Assembly (NCBI GenBank): GCA_910589095.1
Contig: CAJUSN010000018.1
Span: 1-25,797, forward strand
Origin: an uncultured Muribaculaceae bacterium
GTDB taxonomy: Bacteria > Bacteroidota > Bacteroidia > Bacteroidales > Muribaculaceae
Length of the DNA: 25,797 nt
Reading direction: 5' to 3'
Of the stretch, positions 1 to 7,169 are shown piece after piece (the first letter of the stretch is position 1; each line of letters starts with the position of its first letter). The notes beneath the pieces are model-generated. The model did no database searches. It was not told where the DNA came from and was given only the letters and a program-made list of their open reading frames with translations. Position numbers and translations under genes: made by a program.

Positions 1-762
1 CACAAGGACTATATCCGCATCGGGAGCCATACCATAGTAATACTGGTTACCACCGGCGGGCGAACCGGCCGCAATGATTGAAGTGTGAGTTCCGTGAAAT
101 TCAGCAGTAGTGTCAAACTTATCGGAAGGCAGACCATCCTCGGCCGGACGGTATTCCACACCGTAGTCATATTTTTCAGGAGGAGTTCCGCCATAAGCCT
201 TGTTCTGATTCCAGATACGGGTCAGACGTGGAGTGAAGGAACCGTCATATTTACGATAAGCAACGTGAGCATACTCGAAACCTATGTCGATCACACCAAC
301 CACAACATCCCGTCCTCTGTAGGACTGGGGCAGATTGTCAAGGCCATTCTGAACTTCATTGACATGCATACGGATGCGGGAATGATAGTTCTTTATTTCC
401 GCCTTGTGGCTGATTTCAACAAATTCCACACCATCCATCTGCGCAATCACAGGAAGAAGGTCAATGGGCGCATCAATGGTGATTATATCATCAAGAACTG
501 TGCCTACTGAGCAACCGGCCTCACGAAGTTTATCGGCCACCCAAGGACCTGAAACGGTAACGAACGCACCCACGGTACCATCGGTGATTTCCTCATTGGT
601 TTTCACATCGCGGGCAAGCGCTCTTTTGCGTGCATCGGGACTTTTTTTGAGAACCTGGTGCTTGTGGAGGAGGATTTCTGTGTCGGGCGACATTTTCTGC
701 GCAACAGCTGCCGAAGAAGCCAATAGTAATGCAGAAACCGCCAAAAGAAATGTTTTTTTCAT
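1..762 (-). CDS. S8 (subtilisin-like) serine peptidase, 3' end cut by window edge
   Basis: This is an exported protease of which the first 254 residues are visible; the reading frame is open at position 1. The start at 762 gives MKKTFLLAVSALLLAS, a typical Sec signal peptide ending near AVAQ (residue 22). Residues about 60-118 resemble an inhibitor-like propeptide. The catalytic domain begins about residue 150: the Asp motif is VVVGVIDIGF (Asp159) and the His motif is HGTHTSIIAAG (His223), followed by the family-typical MAPDADIVLV. The catalytic Ser lies outside the window. The gene is last in a minus-strand operon, 97 nt after the preceding stop, and a stable hairpin lies 12 nt upstream of its start codon. 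Whether it carries a C-terminal T9SS sorting domain like its neighbours cannot be seen. The family is secure; the substrate is unknown. Confidence 0.9.
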   Translation of the reverse strand, partial: MKKTFLLAVSALLLASSAAVAQKMSPDTEILLHKHQVLKKSPDARKRALARDVKTNEEITDGTVGAFVTVSGPWVADKLREAGCSVGTVLDDIITIDAPIDLLPVIAQMDGVEFVEISHKAEIKNYHSRIRMHVNEVQNGLDNLPQSYRGRDVVVGVIDIGFEYAHVAYRKYDGSFTPRLTRIWNQNKAYGGTPPEKYDYGVEYRPAEDGLPSDKFDTTAEFHGTHTSIIAAGSPAGGNQYYYGMAPDADIVLV

Positions 763-774
763 CGGTGTTTTTTT

Positions 775-805
775 ATGCCGGAAACCAACCACTGGTTTCC
801 GGCAT
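775..805 (-). other. Intercistronic mRNA hairpin, 13-bp stem
   Basis: ATGCCGGAAACCA at 775-787 is the exact complement of TGGTTTCCGGCAT at 793-805, leaving a 5-nt loop. In the sense of the minus-strand operon it is followed by an A-run, not a T-run, so it is not a standard terminator for that strand. It lies between the hypothetical gene and the S8 peptidase gene, ending 12 nt before the peptidase start. An RNA processing, stability or translation-control element is the likely role (inference). Confidence 0.6.
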
Positions 806-859
806 TATTATAAAGAGTGATTTAAGTTATGAATCTTAATCAGAGTTTAATACATTCAA

Positions 860-1978
860 TCATTTCACCTGGCCTTTCCAGTGAATGGTAAGGTTCTCGC
901 GTGAACCTGTCTGACCGGATCCGAAGGGGTTATTGTAATAGTTGGTTACCTGAAGGAATATTTCATAATTACCATCGCCGAGGTCCTTGATGTTCATCAC
1001 ACCATCAAGGGGTGACTGGCGCCCGGCATCCACAGTATAGAACTGGAACGACGACGCACGGAGATAATAGCAGTTGCCAGTAACGGTGGCCATATCTATA
1101 TCGCCCTTGTCAATGATATCCTCTGGAATGATTTCCAGGGTAGAACCGTCATAGTTCCAATCATCGACATCAAAAGTAAATGTAAGAGTTCGCGGATTGG
1201 ACGCTGTGGCGGTGCGTGTTTTTTTAGACACACCGGTTAGAGCGATCGAACGCGAGCTGGTGCCGGCGGCGTCCACTATCACAAATTCATTACCGTAGGT
1301 TTTGGCGGGAACAATTTCAGCCACTGAAGCAACATCAACAGGAGCTCCCGTAAATTCGGATTTGAGCACGGTGCCATCGCTGAAAGTGGCATTTACATTG
1401 AGCACGAGGCGCTTGCGGGTTGCATTCCAGGAGTACTCGATCGCGCCTGCAGATACAGAGGTCAGCGAGTCAACGGCTTGACCGTCGGAATAGGTGTAAA
1501 GCTTAAGGATGTAGCTGCCCTGGTCGGCAGAAAGATCCTTGATGCCACCATCCTTCATGGCGGTAGGAGCGAGCGAGAGATAGATGCCGTAATCGCCCAT
1601 AGAGAGCTCGGAAGCCGCATTTGCCTCAACTGTTCCGTAAGCGAACTGCGAGGGATCGCCGGCGGCTGCACCTACAACGCGAAGCATCGAAGGTACAGAC
1701 TCGTAGGCACCAGTGATCTCACCTTTAGGATTGGTGATGGTGAACGGGAGGGTGGATTGATCAATGAAACGGATATCGGCAACCTCTGACAGATCGGCAA
1801 CCTTCTGCCCATCCAGCTTGAGTTCACCTGATGAAACGGTTCCGGCTGTGATGTCGGAAACATCGAAGGTAACGGATGAACCGTCGGTTTTGTTGACGAT
1901 CATCTTGTTGGTATCGGCCAAGGCGGCAGATGATACCATGAACAAAGCCGCGGCCGCAAAGATATATTTTTTGAACAT
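860..1978 (-). CDS. Hypothetical exported protein with Bacteroidales N-terminal module
   Basis: A protein of 372 residues with no function I can name. It starts with a Sec signal peptide (MFKKYIFAAAALFMVSSAALA, cut before DTNK). Residues about 24-75 carry a module common in secreted Bacteroidales proteins: a strand, then DGSSVTFDVSDI, then SEVADIRF. The same pattern (NGTVAKFAI ... VADVETFNF) is in the first gene of the operon. The rest looks all-beta with many Asp, Gly, Thr and Ser residues. The C-terminus (LTIHWKGQVK) does not clearly look like a T9SS sorting domain. The gene starts 25 nt after the upstream gene ends and precedes the S8 peptidase, so it is co-transcribed with them. A surface or periplasmic location is likely. 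Confidence 0.75.
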   Translation of the reverse strand: MFKKYIFAAAALFMVSSAALADTNKMIVNKTDGSSVTFDVSDITAGTVSSGELKLDGQKVADLSEVADIRFIDQSTLPFTITNPKGEITGAYESVPSMLRVVGAAAGDPSQFAYGTVEANAASELSMGDYGIYLSLAPTAMKDGGIKDLSADQGSYILKLYTYSDGQAVDSLTSVSAGAIEYSWNATRKRLVLNVNATFSDGTVLKSEFTGAPVDVASVAEIVPAKTYGNEFVIVDAAGTSSRSIALTGVSKKTRTATASNPRTLTFTFDVDDWNYDGSTLEIIPEDIIDKGDIDMATVTGNCYYLRASSFQFYTVDAGRQSPLDGVMNIKDLGDGNYEIFLQVTNYYNNPFGSGQTGSRENLTIHWKGQVK

Positions 1979-2003
1979 TATCGTAGGATATTGAGGAGGT
2001 GGA

Positions 2004-3506
2004 TTATTTGATTACTTTTACGGTAGTCTTACCCATTTTGAAGATGTACATACCGGGGGCGGCTGCAGAGAGGTCAATGGTTTGAGCAGCATTGAAAGTG
2101 CCGCAGAGCGAGCCCATCATGTTGTAAACCTCAACCGAGCCGAGGTAATCGCTCACCTGATAAAGTCCGTTGCCCACTGCAAAGAGTTTTGCTTCTGAAC
2201 CGTCGGCCTCTACAGAGCCAATTGCTGAAAGCGAATCGGGATCATACATCAGAGTAACCGGACCGGTCCATGAACCGCGAACGTAGAAATTATTGTCGGA
2301 AGTCAAGTCTATGTCGACCGTGTAGGTGAGTTTATCGTAATTGCCGGGACCGGGAGTGCCGTCGATCGCCACTTTCACATTTCCTTCACGAAACCATGCG
2401 TAGTGATCCATCACAAGGAAACGGCCCTCTTCGAAATGTATGTAGCAAGTACCGGAAATATCAGTACCTCCGCCGGGAGTCCCTACCCAATGGGTCTGCG
2501 CCAGCTTACCGGGCATGTAATAGGTTTCATAGGGCTCTTCCATAACGGTATATTCACCTGCATCGACCACAGGAGTACCGGGACGGTTGACAAAGTGGAA
2601 GCGGATGATGTCACCGCCATATTTACGCTGTTCGTCCATACCTGAACGTGAACCTACATCGAAAAGATAGGTCTGATAACCATTAACCACGCCGCCATTG
2701 TACAAACGGGCAAGAGGGAGGTCATCAAGTTTGAGATCCACGTCATCCACAATTGTTGATTTGGCAGTACCACGGTCATCTTCTGAATAATCCAAGAAAG
2801 GACTGATTCCCCCTTCATAGACAAATGACACTTTATAGCCGAGGGTGGTTACACCATTTTCAAGAGAGATGCGGAATCCCTTGTCAGTTTTTTCAATCAC
2901 AATGTCGCCGGACTGAAGGTAAGCGTAAGCGTAGGGGTCGGAAGAGGCGTATTTGGATGAACTGCGATCACGCAGGTAGCAACCTATACCCATGGTCTGA
3001 CTCATATAGGTCATTTCACGGCCTGCGATGGCATCTCCGCGCACGCCTTCATAATAAGGCTTTATTGAATATGTTCCAGGGTCAAGAGTAGGGTTACCGT
3101 TAGGGAACGGACGACCGATAAGGTCGAGGCAAATCATGGTTGTTTCATCATACTGCATACCGTTCTCATCATTGAAGTCGTCACTGTAGAGCTGAACCAT
3201 CATCTCACCGCCTTTACTTGTCTGGAGGATATCGCCATAGTAGAAGCCCATACCGCCTTTGAACGTTTCGTTCTCACGGTCCTCCATGATTTGACGGAGA
3301 ACATAGTAGCTTGCCGTGGGATCAAAGAAGGGTAAGCGACCTGTGTAAGTCAGATCATAAGTGTTTCCATCGCTGCCAACTGCGGTGGCTTTGATTGTAT
3401 AAACACCGTCATTGTCGGCCGACACGGTTACCTGTCCTGTCAAATCAGCGGTGATGTCACGATTTCCTTTGGCGTCGAAATGCTCGAATCGTGAATAGTC
3501 GCTCAA
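2004..3506 (-). CDS. Main part of frameshift-split repeat protein with T9SS-type C-terminal domain
   Basis: This 500-codon frame has no signal peptide and would have to start at a TTG (3506) that overlaps the stop of the preceding frame (3503-3883). It is better read as the continuation of that gene after a one-base frameshift. It holds the end of one repeat and two further copies of a roughly 150-200 residue beta-rich module; each copy has a GxY turn (DPGTYSI, DAGEYTV) in the middle and a GP- or GG-ended strand (GSWTGPVTL) at the end. The last 75 residues resemble a type A T9SS sorting domain: VEVYNMMGSLCG, then IDLSAAAPGMYIFKM, and a basic end VKVIK. This implies export across the outer membrane and surface anchoring or release. 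Substrate and function are unknown. It ends 25 nt before the next gene of the operon. Confidence 0.7.
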   Translation of the reverse strand: MSDYSRFEHFDAKGNRDITADLTGQVTVSADNDGVYTIKATAVGSDGNTYDLTYTGRLPFFDPTASYYVLRQIMEDRENETFKGGMGFYYGDILQTSKGGEMMVQLYSDDFNDENGMQYDETTMICLDLIGRPFPNGNPTLDPGTYSIKPYYEGVRGDAIAGREMTYMSQTMGIGCYLRDRSSSKYASSDPYAYAYLQSGDIVIEKTDKGFRISLENGVTTLGYKVSFVYEGGISPFLDYSEDDRGTAKSTIVDDVDLKLDDLPLARLYNGGVVNGYQTYLFDVGSRSGMDEQRKYGGDIIRFHFVNRPGTPVVDAGEYTVMEEPYETYYMPGKLAQTHWVGTPGGGTDISGTCYIHFEEGRFLVMDHYAWFREGNVKVAIDGTPGPGNYDKLTYTVDIDLTSDNNFYVRGSWTGPVTLMYDPDSLSAIGSVEADGSEAKLFAVGNGLYQVSDYLGSVEVYNMMGSLCGTFNAAQTIDLSAAAPGMYIFKMGKTTVKVIK

Positions 3507-3883
3507 TAGCTGAACGCAGCGGGATCTGCCGGATAAGGATCGGCAACGATTTTATATGTACCGGTTTGCAATGCCACGGGTGAGGTGTAGTCGTTTGCAA
3601 AGTCCATTATAAACACCCAGCCGTCAGTGGCAGATGTTTCTCCAAGGTTAGAGTCATAGACGGCTGTCTCAGTGTTGGACACCACCACATAATAATCGGC
3701 CAGCGATTCGTAAGTGTCACCACTATAATAGCAGCTGACGGCGCGAGAGGCGTCAATGGCAGTGGAATTTGCCAGCGGGGCAACCGCAGCCGGAGCGGAC
3801 TGAGACTTTAACTTAGTGAAATCCGCAGCCGAAGCTGAAGCCACTGCAGCAGCCGACAGTAAAAAAGCGTAAATTTTCTTCAT
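3503..3883 (-). CDS. N-terminal fragment of frameshift-split exported repeat protein
   Basis: This 126-codon frame carries the signal peptide (MKKIYAFLLSAAAVASASA) and about 105 residues of the first repeat module, including the GTYKIVADPYP turn. It stops at a TGA immediately before the other frame resumes with SDYSRFEHFDAKGN. The missing second half of the module is exactly what the next frame supplies, so the two pieces read as one gene of about 1.88 kb. Restoring one base near 3505-3508 (TATTGA to TATTTGA on the coding strand) would fuse them. No slippery heptamer is visible at the junction, so programmed frameshifting is unlikely. A real mutation or an assembly error is more probable. The start is 6 nt after the stop of the first operon gene. 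Confidence 0.7.
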   Translation of the reverse strand: MKKIYAFLLSAAAVASASAADFTKLKSQSAPAAVAPLANSTAIDASRAVSCYYSGDTYESLADYYVVVSNTETAVYDSNLGETSATDGWVFIMDFANDYTSPVALQTGTYKIVADPYPADPAAFSY

Positions 3884-3889
3884 ATAAGC

Positions 3890-4366
3890 TTATTTTTGAA
3901 TTTTCATTGATGAGAAACCGGGAACCTCAATGAGGTAAATGCCGGAGGGGAGTGAAGAGAGATCAACGGAAACTACGCCGGCATTGGCTTTTGCAGAGGC
4001 CACATGCGCTCCTGACACGGAATAAACATTTGCACCGGTGAGATTCTGCCCGGTAATAACTATTTCCGAATTGCCAATGAACTCAACATTGTAAGTTTTG
4101 TCGCCTGCAATTGCATTGACGGAGGCAGTGGTACCTTCGGTGAAGTTGAATGTTTCAACATCGGCCACAGGATAGCTTGCAGTGAGGTCGAGAGATGTTT
4201 TAACCACCAACTCTTCGCCACTGAAAGTCACCACGGGCTTTTTAGGAATAGCAAACTTTGCCACTGTTCCGTTTGTGAAATTAAGGGTCAGACACGTGGA
4301 TTGCGTCTGAGCGTTTATCCCAACGGCAGCTGCCAACATCAAGATAAACATGTAAAGTTTTTTCAT
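3890..4366 (-). CDS. Small exported protein with T9SS-type C-terminal domain
   Basis: A 158-residue protein, first gene of the operon. The chosen start (4366) gives MKKLYMFILMLAAAVGINAQ, a clear signal peptide; the frame stays open 33 codons further upstream but that stretch covers the promoter. Mature residues about 25-75 contain the secreted Bacteroidales module (LTLNFTNGTVAKFAI ... VADVETFNF). The last 75 residues look like a Por-type sorting domain: VYSVSGAHVASA, VSVDLSSLPSGIYLIEV and a basic tail KIQK. It is therefore little more than a module plus a sorting tail, probably surface exposed. The role is unknown. It shares module and tail type with the downstream genes, suggesting the operon products are exported together. 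Confidence 0.75.
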   Translation of the reverse strand: MKKLYMFILMLAAAVGINAQTQSTCLTLNFTNGTVAKFAIPKKPVVTFSGEELVVKTSLDLTASYPVADVETFNFTEGTTASVNAIAGDKTYNVEFIGNSEIVITGQNLTGANVYSVSGAHVASAKANAGVVSVDLSSLPSGIYLIEVPGFSSMKIQK

Positions 4367-4441
4367 AAACTTGAGGTTTTTGATGAATGTAAGAATATAC
4401 ATAAGTGTGTCACATTGCAAAAATGTGTGTGATATTGGTGG

Positions 4442-4472
4442 CAAAGGTAAGAGAATTTTGCACATTTGCTAA
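4442..4472 (-). promoter_or_regulatory. Promoter of the T9SS-protein/S8 peptidase operon
   Basis: On the minus strand a perfect Bacteroidota -7 element, TACCTTTG, occupies 4442-4449. A weak -33 element, TTAG, lies at 4469-4472 with a 19-bp spacer. The predicted transcription start is near 4435, giving a leader of about 70 nt to the start codon at 4366. Confidence 0.6.
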
Positions 4473-4977
4473 TATAATTGAAAAAAACTCGCACCTTTGC
4501 GCATCACATTTAACACTTTTCCCAAGTCATTTGCATTAACATAACCGATTCATGCAAAAACGGGGCGAAATGACACAAAAAAATGGCGAAATGCATTTAT
4601 GTATATTTATGCGCAACCTCTTAAAAAATGTTTAAAATTATTCCAATATGTTTCCCTGAGTCACATTTAATAGGATTTGACGCCGGAGGCAGTCCACATT
4701 AGTTCTTAAAAAAAGCCAACTTTGCGGTTAAATAATGTGACGAGTATAAACAGTTCATACCACCGATTTATTTTCCATCCATAACGAGCATCCACAGCCA
4801 AAAGTAGGCATAACCACTCTGATTCCAAGAATTTAGCTTAATCTCAAGCCAAAAAACATTAACTTTTCGCCCACTAATATACTATAAGCTATACATAGAG
4901 ATCAATTCCGAGAGTAACAAACGGTAATGAATTCCAACCAATGTTAACCAAATATCACTTGCATGAAAAACAGGCTG
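4473..4977. other. Intergenic stretch without a protein gene
   Basis: About 500 AT-rich bases with no credible reading frame. Apart from the minus-strand promoter at 4799-4829, I see only a short direct repeat GGCGAAATG (around 4563 and 4584) and near-consensus -7 boxes lacking a partner -33 box (CACCTTTG at 4492, CAACTTTG at 4717). The left part may be the long leader or an sRNA read from the promoter at 4799-4829. Confidence 0.5.
4799..4829 (-). promoter_or_regulatory. Second minus-strand Bacteroidota promoter in the gap
   Basis: The -7 element TACTTTTG (4799-4806, minus strand) is a perfect TAnnTTTG match, and CTTG (4826-4829) fits the -33 core with a 19-bp spacer. The predicted start is near 4792, over 420 nt upstream of the first minus-strand gene. 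It would make either a long alternative leader or a separate small RNA. Confidence 0.45.
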
Positions 4978-5008
4978 TTGCGCCGCAGTGATTATCATTG
5001 TAACTTTG
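4978..5008 (+). promoter_or_regulatory. Promoter of putative small RNA
   Basis: On the plus strand TTG (4978-4980) is followed by a 20-bp spacer and a perfect -7 element TAACTTTG (5001-5008). The predicted start is near 5015. No protein gene follows on this strand before a strong terminator 140 bases later. Confidence 0.65.
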
Positions 5009-5014
5009 CATTGC

Positions 5015-5160
5015 AATTCAATTAAGCTCAGTGATTACCGCCATGCATTTGAAAAGCACAGATAGAAATTTCACTTGATATAATAATTAGTTAGAAAGGG
5101 AGAATTCCGCCCACCGGCCCAGGCAGTGATGCCGCAGCCAGTGAAAGCGGAATTCGTTTT
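5015..5160 (+). ncRNA. Putative small RNA, about 145 nt, family unrecognised
   Basis: The unit is defined by a near-consensus promoter (4978-5008) and an intrinsic terminator (5102-5163) with no credible reading frame between; the longest ATG frame is 11 codons. The first about 85 nt are A/T-rich and look largely unstructured. The 3' third folds into one long interrupted hairpin: GAATTCCGC/GCGGAATTC at the base, then CAC/GTG, GGC/GCC, and GGCA/TGCC closed by a GTGA loop, which is a GNRA tetraloop. The heptamer CAGTGAT occurs at 5029-5035 and 5124-5130 inside the unit, and once more in the promoter spacer at 4986-4992. I do not recognise it as 6S, tmRNA, RNase P or SRP RNA. A trans-acting regulator is possible but unproven. 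Confidence 0.55.
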
Positions 5161-5163
5161 TTT
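5102..5163 (+). terminator. Intrinsic terminator of the putative sRNA
   Basis: GAATTCCGC (5102-5110) pairs perfectly with GCGGAATTC (5147-5155). Inner helices continue the stem, and a run of seven T follows at 5157-5163 on the plus strand. It lies just past the 3' end of the convergent GH65-like gene. For that strand it could also stop transcription, but the minus-strand tail (TCTCCCTTTC) is poor in T. Confidence 0.8.
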
Positions 5164-5180
5164 ACCCGTAGCGTTGCCGC

Positions 5181-7169
5181 TCAGCGCTCCCTGCGGAATG
5201 TTCCGTAAGGGGTCTTCACGGTTATTGAGCGGACATTTGCGGGGAGTGATGAGGATATTTGGCGCACTTCGCCTGAATTGAGATCTACGTCGACTCCGGC
5301 AAGTCCGAACACAAGGGCTTGAAGCAGACCGCCCGCTCCCGTCACAAAATAAACATGATCATTGTTGGGCGATTCGGACAAATTGTGGAACGGCCCACGA
5401 AGATTTGGCTTATACGCCCGCTCTATGAGCTTCCCGGCACGATCGCCCAGTCCCATGCGGGCATAGTTCACAGCCATTGCCGAGTGACTCATAGCCGGGC
5501 CGCGCAGGGAGTCAATCTTGGCATCGTAATATGTCAGATTGCGGTCAATGTCGGAAGATTCGGTAAGCAGTCCCAAGGGATAGGCCAGAAGAGCCACATC
5601 GGCTTGCTTGATCTGCTGTCCGGCATATCCGTCGTATTCGGCTATGACGTCAGTTCCGGGAATCTTGGAGAAATATAGCTTTTGCGACAATTCTTTCCAT
5701 TTGGGCGATGGCACAGTCCCCAGTATCGATGCCGCTTCCAAAGCATATTCCAGATTACGCATGGCCGCCGCATTTGTAAATGCATTGTCATCTACACCGA
5801 TGGCATATTCATCGGCTCCCACAACGGAACGGATGCTATAATAACCATCGGCACGCGGTTGGGCGCGGCTAACCCAAAAATCGGCGCAATCGCGCAACAG
5901 AGGCCATGCCTGCTCGCGCAGCCATGTGGTATCGGCTGAGGCGCGGAAATAGAGCCAAGCAGCGTTGGCCACATCGGCCGTAACGTGATGTTCCAGGGGC
6001 CCGGTGAGAGCGAACGTTGGGGTGGATTCCTCACCAAGATCGTCGCTTTCCCAGGCAAACATAGCTCCTTTATATCCGTGTGCCGCCGCGCGACGCCGAG
6101 CTTGCGGGAGGGTGTTTATGCGATAATCGACCATATCGCGGGCTATCTCCGGATTAAGCACTGCCATCACAGGAAGCATCCACGTGTCGGCATCCCAGAA
6201 AATGTGTCCGTAATAATGTGTGGAGGAAAGCCCCATAGGAGCTATGCTTCGTCCCGAACCGGGGGATGCGGCGGAATAGAGATTGTAGAGGGCAACGCGG
6301 GCATTGGTTTGCAGTTCAGGATTGCCTTCTATAATGATGTCACTTTTCCATAAATCATTCCATGCATCATCATGTCGCTCTTTCAAAGCCTGCCGGCCGG
6401 AGGTAGTTGCATATAGCACCTGCCGTTCTGATTCGTTCCACGGGTCTGCAAAGTCCGCTGTGGTAACGGTTGAAGCCACAACCCAAAGGGTGGCCGCTTG
6501 GCCTTTACGCAAGGAAATGCTCACACTGTCGGGTGCGGTTTGGTCCCACCCCTCCCCCATCATGGCAACCGAGCTGACCATTGCATCGCGGCCTTGATTG
6601 TATGTACCTTCGGCACGGAGTATGAGGCGCTGCTTCTTGGCGGCTTTGAATCGGCGATGAGTGATTCGTGCATCATTCAATGATTCCGGTATTGCCGGGC
6701 AATCCGTCACCACCACATCTACATCCTTAGTGGCTTTAAGTTCAAGCAGCGCCATTGTGGCAAACGGTAGTGATCGAAGGGCCGTAAACGAACATTTCAC
6801 ATCAAGACCGGGAATAGAATAGGAGGTTGCCACAGTACCGTTGCGCATGTCAAGGGTCTGGCGCCAATTTCTACGAGGAGCGTCCGATCCATTGGCTGTT
6901 ACGGTAAGCTCTATTGGGGATATGGCGGGAATGATGGATGATATTTTCGTGTCGCGGCCACGGCTCACGGCTGTAGCCGAGAACTGACGGGAGGCACCGA
7001 GTCCGCTACGCGAGAGCACCACACCAAGCTGGCCATTGCCAATAACCGGGGGAGAATATTGAGCAGTATCGGATTCGGTGGCAGTGAGGGTCCAGGATTC
7101 TGCGCCTGAAGCACTCCTTGCCATGACAACAACAGTTATCGCTATTAGCGACAATAGGATTCTTTTCAT
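5181..7169 (-). CDS. GH65-like glycoside hydrolase (alpha-glucosidase, possibly kojibiose hydrolase type)
   Basis: A 662-residue exported enzyme with a signal peptide (MKRILLSLIAITVVVMARSA). Residues about 24-270 form the N-terminal beta domain, and the (alpha/alpha)6 barrel follows. Family hallmarks are GHIFWDADTWMLPVM (321-335), the region ending HHVTADVANAAW (394-405), and GADEYAIGVDDNAFTN with the general acid Glu454. Phosphorylases of GH65 have a phosphate-binding Ser/His loop near the C-terminus; here that region reads LSESPNNDHVYFVTGAGG, and Glu599 can serve as the general base. The 145-residue spacing fits what I recall of the Flavobacterium johnsoniae kojibiose hydrolase. So a hydrolase is inferred, acting on an alpha-glucoside in the periplasm. 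The start codon overlaps the GH97 stop by 4 bp (translational coupling). The linkage specificity is not proven. Confidence 0.8.
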   Translation of the reverse strand: MKRILLSLIAITVVVMARSASGAESWTLTATESDTAQYSPPVIGNGQLGVVLSRSGLGASRQFSATAVSRGRDTKISSIIPAISPIELTVTANGSDAPRRNWRQTLDMRNGTVATSYSIPGLDVKCSFTALRSLPFATMALLELKATKDVDVVVTDCPAIPESLNDARITHRRFKAAKKQRLILRAEGTYNQGRDAMVSSVAMMGEGWDQTAPDSVSISLRKGQAATLWVVASTVTTADFADPWNESERQVLYATTSGRQALKERHDDAWNDLWKSDIIIEGNPELQTNARVALYNLYSAASPGSGRSIAPMGLSSTHYYGHIFWDADTWMLPVMAVLNPEIARDMVDYRINTLPQARRRAAAHGYKGAMFAWESDDLGEESTPTFALTGPLEHHVTADVANAAWLYFRASADTTWLREQAWPLLRDCADFWVSRAQPRADGYYSIRSVVGADEYAIGVDDNAFTNAAAMRNLEYALEAASILGTVPSPKWKELSQKLYFSKIPGTDVIAEYDGYAGQQIKQADVALLAYPLGLLTESSDIDRNLTYYDAKIDSLRGPAMSHSAMAVNYARMGLGDRAGKLIERAYKPNLRGPFHNLSESPNNDHVYFVTGAGGLLQALVFGLAGVDVDLNSGEVRQISSSLPANVRSITVKTPYGTFRRER

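Noticed and set aside
3495..3512. Programmed -1 frameshift joining the two halves of the repeat protein
   Set aside because: There is no X XXY YYZ slippery heptamer, and no stimulatory structure is evident; mutation or assembly error is simpler.
4366..4465. Longer version of the first operon gene starting at 4465
   Set aside because: The extra 33 codons cover the promoter and put residues ahead of a clean signal peptide beginning at 4366.
5043..5078. 11-codon ATG frame inside the putative sRNA
   Set aside because: It is too short, has no ribosome binding context and no recognisable features; the RNA is more likely non-coding.
5116..5140. Resemblance of the sRNA hairpin tip to the SRP (4.5S) RNA core: CAGG before and GCAGCC after a GNRA tetraloop
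   Set aside because: The invariant GGAA loop and the AGCA side of the symmetric loop are replaced, GG and CC would pair normally, and the 5' part of the transcript does not pair with the 3' end as in SRP RNA.
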